Source of the DNA: Isoptericola sediminis
GTDB taxonomy: Bacteria; Actinomycetota; Actinomycetes; Actinomycetales; Cellulomonadaceae
Length of the DNA: 64,000 nucleotides
Assembly: GCF_013085345.1 (NCBI RefSeq)
Contig: NZ_JABFAJ010000003.1
Location: forward strand, 310,001-374,000
Direction of reading: 5' to 3'
In this document: one piece after another, positions 37,858 through 50,612 of the stretch
How positions within the stretch are numbered: position 1 is the stretch's first letter
Layout of the letters: every line of letters starts with the position of its first letter
Program-made: the position numbers and the translations under genes
The notes under the pieces: model-generated
Told to the model about the DNA's origin: nothing
What the model saw: only the letters and a program-made list of their open reading frames with translations
Databases searched by the model: none

Positions 37858-39558
37858 CTATCGTCCCACGGCCGAGGACTCGAGAAGTTCGAGGGCGTGC
37901 TGACGTGCCGTCGCGGAGTCCTCCTGGCCGGACAGCATCCGCGCCAGCTCTCGGACCCGGTCGTCCTCGGCGACCTGCTGGACCCCGGTGACGGTGACGT
38001 CGTCGCCCCCGGTGGCCTTCGTCACGACCAGGTGGGCGTCCGCGAACGCGGCCACCTGCGCCAGGTGCGTGACGACGACCACCTGGGTGCGACGGGCCAG
38101 CTGCGCCAGGCGGCGGCCGACCTCCACGGCGGCGCGGCCCCCGACCCCGGCGTCGACCTCGTCGAACACGAAGGTGGGCAGCACGGGCTCGTCGCCGGCC
38201 GTGGCCAGGGCGACCTCGACCGCCAGCATGACGCGCGAGAGCTCACCGCCGGAGGCTCCCTTGCCCAACGGGCGGGCGGGGGCCCCGGGGTGCGGTTCGA
38301 GCAGGAAGGCGACCTGGTCCGCACCCGAGGGCCCGGGCTCGGTCCCGCGCACCTCGACCTCGAGGCGCGCCCCGGACATCGCGAGGCCCGACAGCTCGGC
38401 GGTGACCGCCTCGGCGAGCCGGTCGGAGGCGGCCCGACGCCCCGCCGTCACCCGCGTGGCGAGCTCGGCGAGGCGGTCGTCCAGCTCGACGACCCGGTCG
38501 CGCATCGCGGTGACGCGGTCGTCCCCGTCGTCCAGGTCGAGGAGCCTCAGCCCGGCGTCGGAGGCCCAGCGCAGCACCTCGTCGACGGTGTCGCCGTAGC
38601 TGCGGGTCAGCGTGCCGAGCTCGGCGAGTCGCTGGTGCGCCGTCTCCAGCGCGGCCGGGTCGGCCTGCAGGTCGGCCACGTAGCCGGACAGCTCGGTCGC
38701 CACGTCGTTGACGAGGTAGGTCGCCTCCGCGAGCCGCCCGGCCTGCTCGCCGAGCGCCGGGTCCGCCTCCGCGACGGCCTCCAGGGAGCGACGGGCCTGC
38801 TCGAGCGCGTGCACGGCGGACCCCTCGGTCTCCATGTCGAGGCCGACGACGGCGTCGTGCGCCCGCTGGGCGGCCTGCCGCAGCTCCTCGGCGTTGCCGA
38901 GCCGCGACGTCAGGGCGGTCAGCTCCGCGTCCTCGCCGGGCTGCGGGTCGATGCGCTCGACCTCGGCCAGCCCGAGCCGCAGCAGCTCCGCCTCGCGGGC
39001 GCGTTCGGCGGCGCGCGACGTCAGGTCGTCGATCTCGGCCCGCAGCCCGGCCCGTTCGGTCCATGCGGCGCGATAGGCGGACAGCACCTCCGCGTGCTCG
39101 GACCCGGCGAACCGGTCGAGAGCCTCGCGCTGCTTGGCCGGCGTCCGCAGCCGCAGCTGGTCGGACTGCCCGTGGACCGTCACGAGCTCGTCGGCGACCT
39201 CGGCCAGGACCCCCTGGGGCACTCCGCGTCCGCCGAGGTGGGCGCGGGACCGGCCCGCGGCGACCGTGCGCACGACCACGACCGAGCCGTCGTCGTCCAC
39301 GCTGCCCCCGGCGTCGTCGACCCGTCCGACGACCTCGGGGTGACGGGTCAGGTCGATCCGGCCCTCCACGACGGCCCGCTCGGCACCGGGCCGGATGCCG
39401 CCCGGGTCGGCCTTGCCGCCCATGAGCAGCCCGAGCCCGGTCAGCACCATGGTCTTGCCCGCACCGGTCTCACCGGTGATCACGGTCAGGCCCGCGGACA
39501 GCGGGACCCGTGCCGAGCGAATGACCCCGAGGTCCTCGATCGCGATCTCCTCGAGCAC
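37858..39558 (-). CDS. recN: DNA repair protein RecN
   Basis: A 566-residue SMC-like ATPase for double-strand break repair: Walker A GETGAGKT (about 29-36), a coiled-coil middle (about 150-390), signature GASGGELSRVMLAVEVAL and Walker B FVFDEVDAGVGG. Two close GTG codons exist (39564, 39558). The second is chosen because AGGAGG lies 7 nt before it and family members begin at VLEEIAIEDLG. Confidence 0.95.
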   Translation of the reverse strand: MLEEIAIEDLGVIRSARVPLSAGLTVITGETGAGKTMVLTGLGLLMGGKADPGGIRPGAERAVVEGRIDLTRHPEVVGRVDDAGGSVDDDGSVVVVRTVAAGRSRAHLGGRGVPQGVLAEVADELVTVHGQSDQLRLRTPAKQREALDRFAGSEHAEVLSAYRAAWTERAGLRAEIDDLTSRAAERAREAELLRLGLAEVERIDPQPGEDAELTALTSRLGNAEELRQAAQRAHDAVVGLDMETEGSAVHALEQARRSLEAVAEADPALGEQAGRLAEATYLVNDVATELSGYVADLQADPAALETAHQRLAELGTLTRSYGDTVDEVLRWASDAGLRLLDLDDGDDRVTAMRDRVVELDDRLAELATRVTAGRRAASDRLAEAVTAELSGLAMSGARLEVEVRGTEPGPSGADQVAFLLEPHPGAPARPLGKGASGGELSRVMLAVEVALATAGDEPVLPTFVFDEVDAGVGGRAAVEVGRRLAQLARRTQVVVVTHLAQVAAFADAHLVVTKATGGDDVTVTGVQQVAEDDRVRELARMLSGQEDSATARQHALELLESSAVGR

Positions 39559-39560
39559 CC

Positions 39561-40499
39561 TCACGCCTCCTTCTGGCCCTGGTCGGTGGGCACGGACCGC
39601 CGCGCCGAGCCGTCGGCGGCCTGCCGCCAGCCGATGACGGGCAGGTTGAACTTGGACACGAGCCGGTCCGTGAACGGGGCCGGCATCAGGCGGGCGAACC
39701 GGAGCGGGATCGCGCCGCTGCGGACGTGCACGCGGGAGCCGGCGGGCAGCTCGATGCTGCGCCGGCCGTCGCACGTCAGCACGCCGGGGACGGGACTGCG
39801 CTCCAGGACCTCCACGACGTACTCCGAGCGCGGGCTGATCACCAGGGGCCGGGAGAACAACGCGTGGGCGGACAGGGGCACCAGCAGGACGGCGTCGACG
39901 TCCGGCCACATCACCGGTCCCCCGGCGGAGAAGGCGTGCGCCGTGGAGCCGGTCGCGGTCGAGACCAGCACGCCGTCGCACCCGAAAGAGCTCAGCGGAC
40001 GACCGTCGACGGCGATCCCGACCTCGAGCATGCGCTCGCGGTCGCCCTTCTCGATCGTGGCCTCGTTCAGCGCCCAGCCCGTGACGGGCTCGTCCTGGTC
40101 CGGCCGGTGCACGACGACGTCGACCACGCGCCGCTCCTCGACGACGTAGTCGTGGGCCGCCAGCCGGCGCACGGCGTCGTGCAGGTTCTCGCGCTCGGAC
40201 TCGGCGAGGAAGCCGACGTGGCCCAGGTTGACCCCGAGCAGGGGCACGTCCGTGCCGTGCGTCAGCTCCGCGGCGCGCAGGATGGTGCCGTCCCCGCCGA
40301 GCACCATGACGACCTCGGACTCGGCGACGCCCTCGCGCAGCCGGACGGAGGAGATCCGGTCGCCGAAGGTCTCGGCGAGGTCGTCGTCGTGCAGCGTGAC
40401 CTCGAAGCCGGCCGCCTCGAGCTCCTCGACCGCCTCGGACATCGCGGCGACGGCGCGTGGACGGCCCGCGTGGGTCACGATCAGGACGCGGCGCGTCAT
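39561..40499 (-). CDS. nadK: NAD kinase
   Basis: A 312-residue ATP- or polyphosphate-dependent NAD kinase with GGDGT (about 69-73), the NE motif in ALNEATIEKG and the glycine-rich STATGSTAH. It makes NADP. The ATG overlaps the tlyA stop (ATGA), and recN follows within 2 bp. The C-terminus is slightly extended and basic. Confidence 0.96.
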   Translation of the reverse strand: MTRRVLIVTHAGRPRAVAAMSEAVEELEAAGFEVTLHDDDLAETFGDRISSVRLREGVAESEVVMVLGGDGTILRAAELTHGTDVPLLGVNLGHVGFLAESERENLHDAVRRLAAHDYVVEERRVVDVVVHRPDQDEPVTGWALNEATIEKGDRERMLEVGIAVDGRPLSSFGCDGVLVSTATGSTAHAFSAGGPVMWPDVDAVLLVPLSAHALFSRPLVISPRSEYVVEVLERSPVPGVLTCDGRRSIELPAGSRVHVRSGAIPLRFARLMPAPFTDRLVSKFNLPVIGWRQAADGSARRSVPTDQGQKEA

Positions 40500-41386
40500 C
40501 TCTCACCTCCCGTGCCGGGCCGGGCCACGGCGATCACCGGCGGCAGCTGGCCGTCGGGCTCCCAGGCGGCGGACCGGTCCGCCGCCTGCCGTACGGCGCT
40601 GTCGTCGGCCGTGGCGAGCTCGGCCGAACGACGCAACCAGACGAAGAACTCCCGGTTGCCGCTGGGCCCGGGCACCGGGCTGGGCACGACGGCCCGTGCC
40701 ACGAGCCCGTGGCCGGCGGCTGACGTGACGACGTCCGTCACCGCCGCGGCGTGCAGCGACGGGTCGCGGACGACGCCCCCGCTGCCGAGCCGGTCCCTCC
40801 CCACCTCGAACTGCGGCTTGACCAGGAGCAGCAGGTCGGCCCCCGGCGGGACGGACGCGGCCACCGGACCCAGCACGAGCCGCAGGGAGATGAACGACAG
40901 GTCACCGACGACGACGTCGGGCGGCACGGGCAGGTCGTCGGGCGTGAGGTCGCGGACGTTGAACCCTTCCACGACGGTGACGCGAGGGTCGCTGCGCAAC
41001 GCGTCGACGAGCTGGTCGTGCCCGACGTCCATCGCGACGACGTGCGACGCCCGACGCCTCAGCAGCACGTCGGTGAACCCGCCGGTGGAGGCGCCCAGGT
41101 CCAGGCAGCGGGCGCCGACGAGCCGGTCCGTCAGGGCACGACCCGCCGGCTCCCGCGACAGGGCGTCCAACGCCCCGGCGAGCTTGCCGCCGGCACGCGA
41201 GGCGTAGCCGGGATCGTCCGGGTCGGGGGTGACGGTCAGACGGTCGTCGTCGCCGACGGGTGCGGACGCCTTGGTGACGACGGTCCCGTCGACCAGGACC
41301 CGCCCCTCGGCGACGAACGCGGTGGCCTGGCGACGGGACCGGGCCAGTCCGCGCCGCACGAGCTCGCTGTCGGCACGGCTGGGCAT
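40496..41386 (-). CDS. tlyA: TlyA family rRNA 2'-O-methyltransferase
   Basis: A 296-residue protein: an S4 RNA-binding domain (about 3-60) and a FtsJ/RrmJ-type methyltransferase with the SAM motif CLDLGASTGGFTDVLL (about 92-107) and the catalytic Lys in LLVKPQFE. In mycobacteria TlyA methylates 16S and 23S rRNA and its loss gives capreomycin resistance. The C-terminal 30 residues are poorly conserved. It is translationally coupled on both sides. Confidence 0.94.
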   Translation of the reverse strand: MPSRADSELVRRGLARSRRQATAFVAEGRVLVDGTVVTKASAPVGDDDRLTVTPDPDDPGYASRAGGKLAGALDALSREPAGRALTDRLVGARCLDLGASTGGFTDVLLRRRASHVVAMDVGHDQLVDALRSDPRVTVVEGFNVRDLTPDDLPVPPDVVVGDLSFISLRLVLGPVAASVPPGADLLLLVKPQFEVGRDRLGSGGVVRDPSLHAAAVTDVVTSAAGHGLVARAVVPSPVPGPSGNREFFVWLRRSAELATADDSAVRQAADRSAAWEPDGQLPPVIAVARPGTGGER

Positions 41387-41571
41387 CAGGCCTCCGCTCC
41401 GTCCGTCCTCGAGCCCTCGGGGTCGTCCAGACGCGCCCGCAGGTGCTCGTGCACGGCCTCGAAACGCGCCGGGTGCTCGGTCGTCGGCAGGTCGTCGAGC
41501 CCGTCCAGCGGGGCGAGCGAGGTGGTGCGGTCGGTCGGCTGGTCGCCGACGGCAGTCGCGTCGTCCGACAT
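41386..41571 (-). CDS. Conserved 61-residue protein upstream of tlyA
   Basis: A 61-residue acidic protein (MSDDATAV...; FEAVHEHLRARLDDPEG) without membrane segments. A short gene occupies the same place in mycobacteria (Rv1693), so it is likely real. Its stop overlaps the tlyA ATG (TGATG). Function unknown; it may be a coupling peptide or small binding protein. Confidence 0.7.
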   Translation of the reverse strand: MSDDATAVGDQPTDRTTSLAPLDGLDDLPTTEHPARFEAVHEHLRARLDDPEGSRTDGAEA

Positions 41572-41645
41572 GGCACTCCCCTCGATCGATCCTGCTCAAC
41601 GCTACCTGGTCGGGCCCGTCCGGCCGTCCCGACGCACAGGAGCCC

Positions 41646-42656
41646 TCAGACGGTCAGTTCCGGCACGCTGTCCGCGGCGACCTGCTCGCCATCGTCGACG
41701 GCGCTCCACGCGGCGGCACAGGCTGCCCGCACGACGTCGATGCCGGCGGGGCCCTGGTCGTCGAGCTCGAGCCGGCCGTCGACAACGCGGGCCGCCCGGT
41801 CACCGCACCGCCACCAGCCGCCCTCGCGGGACGGTGCCTCGTGCGGCTCGAGGAGGGACCGCAGGTCCGCCCCCACGAAGTGCGGGCGCAGGCCCGGCTC
41901 GGCCAGCACCGCGTCCCGGGCCGAGGAGACCCCGGTCAGGACGTGCAGTCCGGCGTAGCCGGCGGCCCGGGCACCGGCCAGGTCGGTGTCCAGCCGGTCC
42001 CCGATCACCAGGGGACGCTCGGCACCGACCCGGTCGACGGCCAGGCGGTACATCGTCGGCGAGGGCTTGCCCGCGCTGTCCGGCTCGATCCCGGTCGCGG
42101 CGACGACGGCCGCGACGAGCGCGCCGTTGCCGGGCGCGAAGCCCCGGGCGGTCGGCAGGGACATGTCACGGTTGCTCGCGACGTGCCAGGCTCCGGCAGC
42201 GACCGCGTAGGCCGCCTCGGCCAGGTCGGCCCACCCCAGCTCCGGCGCGAATCCCTGGGCCACGGCGTCCGGCGCGTCGTCGGCGCTGCCGACGACCTCG
42301 AAACCCACCTCGCGGACCGCCGTGACCAGTCCCCGTCCGCCGACGACCAGCACGCGGGCCCCCGGCTCGAGGCGCGTGGACAGGAGGCTGGCGCAGGCCT
42401 GCGCCGCCGTCATGACCTCGTCCGGTGACGTGGGGATGTCCAGGTCGGTGAGCTGGCCGGACACCTCCTCGGGTTCGCGGGAGGCGTTGTTGGTCACGAA
42501 GAGCAGCTGCAGGCCGGCGTCACGCGCCGTGCCCAGGCTCGCGGCCGCGTGGTCGATCGGCAGGTGACCCTGGTAGGCCACCCCGTCGAGGTCGACGAGA
42601 GCGAGGTCGTAGGCCTCGGCGAGCGGGACGTCGCAGGCCTCGAGACCGGCGCTCAC
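41646..42656 (-). CDS. HAD-IIA family phosphatase (glycerol-3-phosphate phosphatase-like)
   Basis: A 336-residue HAD hydrolase with motif I LVDLDGVAYQG, motif II Thr in FVTNN, Lys in AGKPSP and motif IV IGDRLDTDLAGA. It corresponds in position and type to Rv1692, shown to dephosphorylate glycerol-3-phosphate for polar lipid recycling. A C-terminal extension (about 270-336) is present as in that group. The start is GTG 42656, overlapping the upstream stop. A 74-bp gap follows before the 61-aa gene. Confidence 0.9.
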   Translation of the reverse strand: MSAGLEACDVPLAEAYDLALVDLDGVAYQGHLPIDHAAASLGTARDAGLQLLFVTNNASREPEEVSGQLTDLDIPTSPDEVMTAAQACASLLSTRLEPGARVLVVGGRGLVTAVREVGFEVVGSADDAPDAVAQGFAPELGWADLAEAAYAVAAGAWHVASNRDMSLPTARGFAPGNGALVAAVVAATGIEPDSAGKPSPTMYRLAVDRVGAERPLVIGDRLDTDLAGARAAGYAGLHVLTGVSSARDAVLAEPGLRPHFVGADLRSLLEPHEAPSREGGWWRCGDRAARVVDGRLELDDQGPAGIDVVRAACAAAWSAVDDGEQVAADSVPELTV

Positions 42657-43666
42657 CGGTCGGCCTCCGCCTCGTTCCCCTCGTCGGCCGACTCGTCGTA
42701 GGCGTCGAACACGACCACGTCCTCGTCGGGCGTCGCGGCGGCACCGATGGCCCGCTCGAGCGCCGCCGGGTCGACGCCTGCCAGGACCGTCGCGGCCTCG
42801 TCGGACCGTCCTGCGGCCTCCAGGGCGACGGCCCGTGCCTGCAGGACGCGCAGGCCGAGGTCACCGCGCCGCTCCGACGCGGGGATGCGGTCCAGGACGA
42901 CCAGTGCGGCGTCGTGCTCGCCGAGGTCGGTGCGGGCGCCGCTGACGACGATGGCCAGCTCCGTCCGCGCCTCGGCGTCGAGCGTGCGCGCCTCCTCGGA
43001 CCCGGCCAGGGCGATCGCGCGCTCCGGGCGGCCGAGCCCGCGTTCCGCGTCGGCCATCAACGGCAGGTGCTCCGAGGAGCCGTTCAGGCGCCGCACCGTG
43101 CGCAGCTCGCGCAGCGCCTCGGCGTAGCGTCCGGTGCGATAGGCGGCGATCCCCGCGGCCTCGCGCACGACGTCGATGCGCCCGGCACGGCGGACCGCCG
43201 CCTGGGCGTGGGCGTAGGCGAGCTCCGGGTCGGCGTCGAGCAGGCGACCGGCCATGACCAGATGGGCGCCCACCCGCTCGGCGTTCTCCTTGCTCAGTCC
43301 GCGCAGCCGGGCACGTGCCTCCTTGTCGAGGTCACGCATGTGCACGTCCTCGGGGAGCTGCGGGTCACTGGGGCCACGGTCGGCCGGGGCGGCGGGTCGA
43401 TCGCCGCGGGGCGCACCGCGGTTGCCACGGTGCTGGTCGTCCGCGCGGTCCCGGTGCCCGCCGTGCGGGTGGCCTCCGTCGCGACGGCGCGAGTCCTTGC
43501 CCCGGCGGGGTTGACCATCACGGCGCGGCTGGTCACCGCGTCCGGGACGACCGTCCCGCGACGGGCGGCCCCGAGGGGCTCCCCCGCGCGAACCTCCGCG
43601 TGGCGCTCCCCGGCGCGGGTCGTGTCCGTCGCCGGAATCCGGGGTGCCGCGCGGCGTGTCGTTCAC
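42653..43666 (-). CDS. Tetratricopeptide-like protein with an Arg/Gly/Asp-rich N-terminus
   Basis: A 337-residue protein. Residues 1-110 are low complexity (repeats of RG, RD, GG, H), strongly basic and probably disordered or RNA-binding. Residues about 115-330 form helical repeats of the TPR type. It corresponds to Rv1691. The start is GTG 43666, with GAGAGGA 5 nt upstream. It is the first gene of the long cluster, starting about 110 bp after the rrn terminator. Molecular function unknown. Confidence 0.8.
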   Translation of the reverse strand: MNDTPRGTPDSGDGHDPRRGAPRGGSRGGAPRGRPSRDGRPGRGDQPRRDGQPRRGKDSRRRDGGHPHGGHRDRADDQHRGNRGAPRGDRPAAPADRGPSDPQLPEDVHMRDLDKEARARLRGLSKENAERVGAHLVMAGRLLDADPELAYAHAQAAVRRAGRIDVVREAAGIAAYRTGRYAEALRELRTVRRLNGSSEHLPLMADAERGLGRPERAIALAGSEEARTLDAEARTELAIVVSGARTDLGEHDAALVVLDRIPASERRGDLGLRVLQARAVALEAAGRSDEAATVLAGVDPAALERAIGAAATPDEDVVVFDAYDESADEGNEAEADR

Positions 43667-43775
43667 TGTGGTCCTCTCGTGGCTGGGCAACGCCCGATTC
43701 TCCCATGTCCGTCGGCCAGCCCGCGAACCGGCCCCCCGCGGGCTGCGGTGGGCGCATGTGGAGTCGCCCACACAG

Positions 43776-43810
43776 CAGCAGGCCCCCCACCTGTGGTGGG
43801 GGGCCTGCTG
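43776..43810 (-). terminator. rrn operon terminator
   Basis: A perfect 16-bp stem (43776-43791 with 43795-43810) with a 3-nt loop lies 6 bp after the 5S 3' end. It separates rRNA from the downstream protein cluster. Confidence 0.85.
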
Positions 43811-43816
43811 TGAAGG

Positions 43817-43936
43817 GTGTCCGGCGGCGTCCTACTCTCCCACCCCGTCTCCAGGGCAGTACCATCGGCGCTGAAGGGCTGAGCTTCCGGGTTCGGTATG
43901 GGACCGGGCGTTTCCCCTTCGCTGTGACCGCCGTAA
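43817..43936 (-). rRNA. rrf: 5S ribosomal RNA
   Basis: About 120 nt with the typical 5S pattern in minus orientation: TTACGGCGGTC at the 5' end, the CGCCCGGTCCCAT and CCGAACCCGGAAG loops, and GGACGCCGCCGGACA at the 3' end pairing with the 5' end. The ends are judged from helix I. Confidence 0.95.
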
Positions 43937-44013
43937 CGCTATCGAGTTGTTCGGGTCCCCCTGGTGTGGCCGGCCCTGGTGGGGCTGGCGTGGGGGTGGT
44001 GCCCGTTTCTCGG
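43937..44013. other. 23S-5S spacer
   Basis: The short spacer between 5S and the processing stem shows no gene; it has Gly/Pro-coding-like G+C-rich sequence only. Confidence 0.6.
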
Positions 44014-44031
44014 GAACCGCACAGTGGACGC
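44014..44031 (-). repeat. 23S processing stem, 3' half
   Basis: GAACCGCACAGTGGACGC (plus strand) is complementary to the block at 47252-47269 in 17 of 18 positions. The two flank the 23S gene, so the pre-23S RNA can fold them into an RNase III-type processing helix. Confidence 0.7.
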
Positions 44032-44047
44032 GTGCATAGCAGTGTAT

Positions 44048-49164
<5,117 letters not shown>

Positions 49165-49290
49165 AGAGAGAAAACACCACACACCACCAGGGCGTGCGAT
49201 GCCATATCGATACTGGCCAGACAAGCTAGCAAAAAAACTAGTTGTCCGATCCAAAGGAACCAATGAAGGTTCAAAATTTGGCATTGACTA

Positions 49291-49320
49291 TCAAGCACAC
49301 TGTTGAGTTCTCAAACAACC
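49291..49320 (-). other. Conserved pre-16S leader element
   Basis: The minus strand carries GTTTGAGAACTCAACAGTG. The spacer before 23S has a close copy (CTTGAGAACTGCACAGTG). The pair may serve in antitermination or processing of both rRNAs. Confidence 0.5.
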
Positions 49321-49380
49321 GACACACACCATCCGAAAGCCGGAACCATCCGTCCCGACCCCGTCCGGGGCAACCCCTCT

Positions 49381-49410
49381 AACTTAGCATTTCGCTTTTC
49401 TCTCTGCAAA
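49381..49410 (-). promoter_or_regulatory. Candidate rrn promoter
   Basis: On the minus strand TTTGCA (-35) and TAAGTT (-10) are spaced by 18 nt, about 220 nt before 16S. A second, weaker pair (TTGTCA, AAAGAT) lies just upstream at 49447-49419, so tandem promoters are likely. Confidence 0.45.
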
Positions 49411-49449
49411 CCGCCCCGATCTTTTCGATCGGATACAGCTTTGACAAAA

Positions 49450-49848
49450 GCGACCTGCTCCACCCGGTTCAAGGCGCACAATGCTACCTGTCCCGGAGGG
49501 TGGTGGTCGTCAGCTCCGGCCCGGCCACCGAATCGAACTTTGCAGCTCGTTCATCTGGTGTCCGTCGGCCCGTCGGGCTGACGTCAGAGAACATTACCGA
49601 TGCCTCTCCCCGAGAGTCAACGTCGGACGACGTGGCGCGCGCCACTCTCGCGGCAGAGGCCCGGAATGCTGCCGCTGGAGCACCCACGATCAGGTCTCCG
49701 ACCGGCGGTGCGGCGGCTGGCCTCGGCGAGACGACCTGTTCCGCAGGCGGCTCCGCCGTGTCGGCACCGTGAACGGCAGGTGGTCGACAGCCGGCAGCGA
49801 GGCCGGGTCCGTCCGGACGTGCTCTCGTCGCGCCGTGCGATCCCGACC
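49450..49848. other. Region upstream of rrn with no recognised gene
   Basis: About 400 bp between the rrn promoter zone and the small ORF. Open frames exist on both strands but encode Arg/Ala/Ser-rich strings without motifs, so I assign nothing. Confidence 0.5.
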
Positions 49849-50016
49849 TCAGGACTCGCCGGTCCGGCCCGCACGCCAGATCATGACCACGCCGACCACG
49901 GCGAGGAGCGATCCACCGATCGACATCGTGAGGCCGAGCGCCTCCCCGAGCTCGCGCACCTGGGACAGCACCACGGCGAGCACTCCCCCTGCGGCCCAGC
50001 ATCGGGCCGGTCGCAC
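49849..50016 (-). CDS. Possible small two-span membrane protein
   Basis: The C-terminal part of a longer frame encodes 55 residues from GTG 50016 with two hydrophobic stretches (AGGVLAVVLSQ and IGGSLLAVVGVVMIW). It resembles short membrane proteins of unknown function. No convincing ribosome-binding site was found. Treat as tentative. Confidence 0.35.
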   Translation of the reverse strand: MRPARCWAAGGVLAVVLSQVRELGEALGLTMSIGGSLLAVVGVVMIWRAGRTGES

Positions 50017-50166
50017 ACGGCGTCGTCCGGCGCGCGACGCCGTGACGGGCAGGACTTCTCCGCAGGAGAGGCGTCCGCTCCCCCGCTCGTGCACCCGGGG
50101 CAGCGGCGTGCGGAAGGTGGAGGCCGGGTCGCCGGCGCGGTCGGCGGACGGTCCGGAAACGACGAC

Positions 50167-50195
50167 GGGGCCCACCAGATGATCTGGTGGGCCCC
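50167..50195 (-). terminator. Terminator after tRNA-Arg
   Basis: A perfect 14-bp inverted repeat (GGGGCCCACCAGAT and its complement) lies 10 bp downstream of the tRNA-Arg 3' end. Confidence 0.75.
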
Positions 50196-50205
50196 GCGTG
50201 TGCTG

Positions 50206-50278
50206 CGCGCCCGGAGGGATTCGAACCCCCAACCTTCTGATCCGTAGTCAGATGCTCTATCCGTTGAGCTACGGGCGC
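50206..50278 (-). tRNA. tRNA-Arg (anticodon ACG)
   Basis: A 73-nt cloverleaf with acceptor GCGCCCG/CGGGCGC, D-arm TAGCTCAACGGATAGAGCA, anticodon loop CTACGGA reading ACG, and T-arm GGGGGTTCGAATCCCTC. The wobble A34 is expected to become inosine through TadA. CCA is not encoded. Confidence 0.95.
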
Positions 50279-50395
50279 AGTACGTCCGATGCGTTCGCAC
50301 CGGCCGACGAGAACTCTACCGCCCTCCACGCCGATCCCCAAACCGGATCGGCCGTTCGTGACCCACGCCACGGGATGGCGATCGAGGCCACAGAA

Positions 50396-50425
50396 AAGGC
50401 CCCGGGCGTCGAGCTCCGAGGCCTT
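50396..50425 (-). terminator. Terminator after tRNA-Ser(GCT)
   Basis: On the minus strand a stem AAGGCC-x-CGG pairs with CCG-x-GGCCTT and is followed by TTTTC, which fits an intrinsic terminator between the two tRNA genes. Confidence 0.6.
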
Positions 50426-50430
50426 CCTGG

Positions 50431-50519
50431 CGGAGACGGCGGGATTTGAACCCGCGAACGGGTTGCCCCGTTACCACCTTAGCAGGGTGGCGCACTAGAC
50501 CAGACTATGCGACGTCTCC
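50431..50519 (-). tRNA. tRNA-Ser (anticodon GCT)
   Basis: An 89-nt class II tRNA with acceptor GGAGACG/CGTCTCC, anticodon stem CCACC/GGTGG and loop CTGCTAA reading GCT, a long variable arm (AACGGGGCAACCCGTT) and T-arm GCGGGTTCAAATCCCGC. Confidence 0.95.
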
Positions 50520-50600
50520 TCGCGGCCGGTGACGACGCACGTCGCCATGCCGCGGCGACCAGACTAACCGCCAAGGACCGGATGGAGCAAAGCGCCGTCG

Positions 50601-50606
50601 TATCGT
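50601..50606 (+). promoter_or_regulatory. -10 box TATCGT (leaderless)
   Basis: TATCGT ends 6 nt before the ATG of the GMC oxidoreductase gene. Confidence 0.6.
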
Positions 50607-50612
50607 CAGGGC

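Noticed and set aside
49484-50371. Minus-strand 295-codon ORF spanning the tRNA-Arg gene
   Set aside because: It reads through a tRNA and its terminator; only the last 55 codons look protein-like and are listed as tentative.
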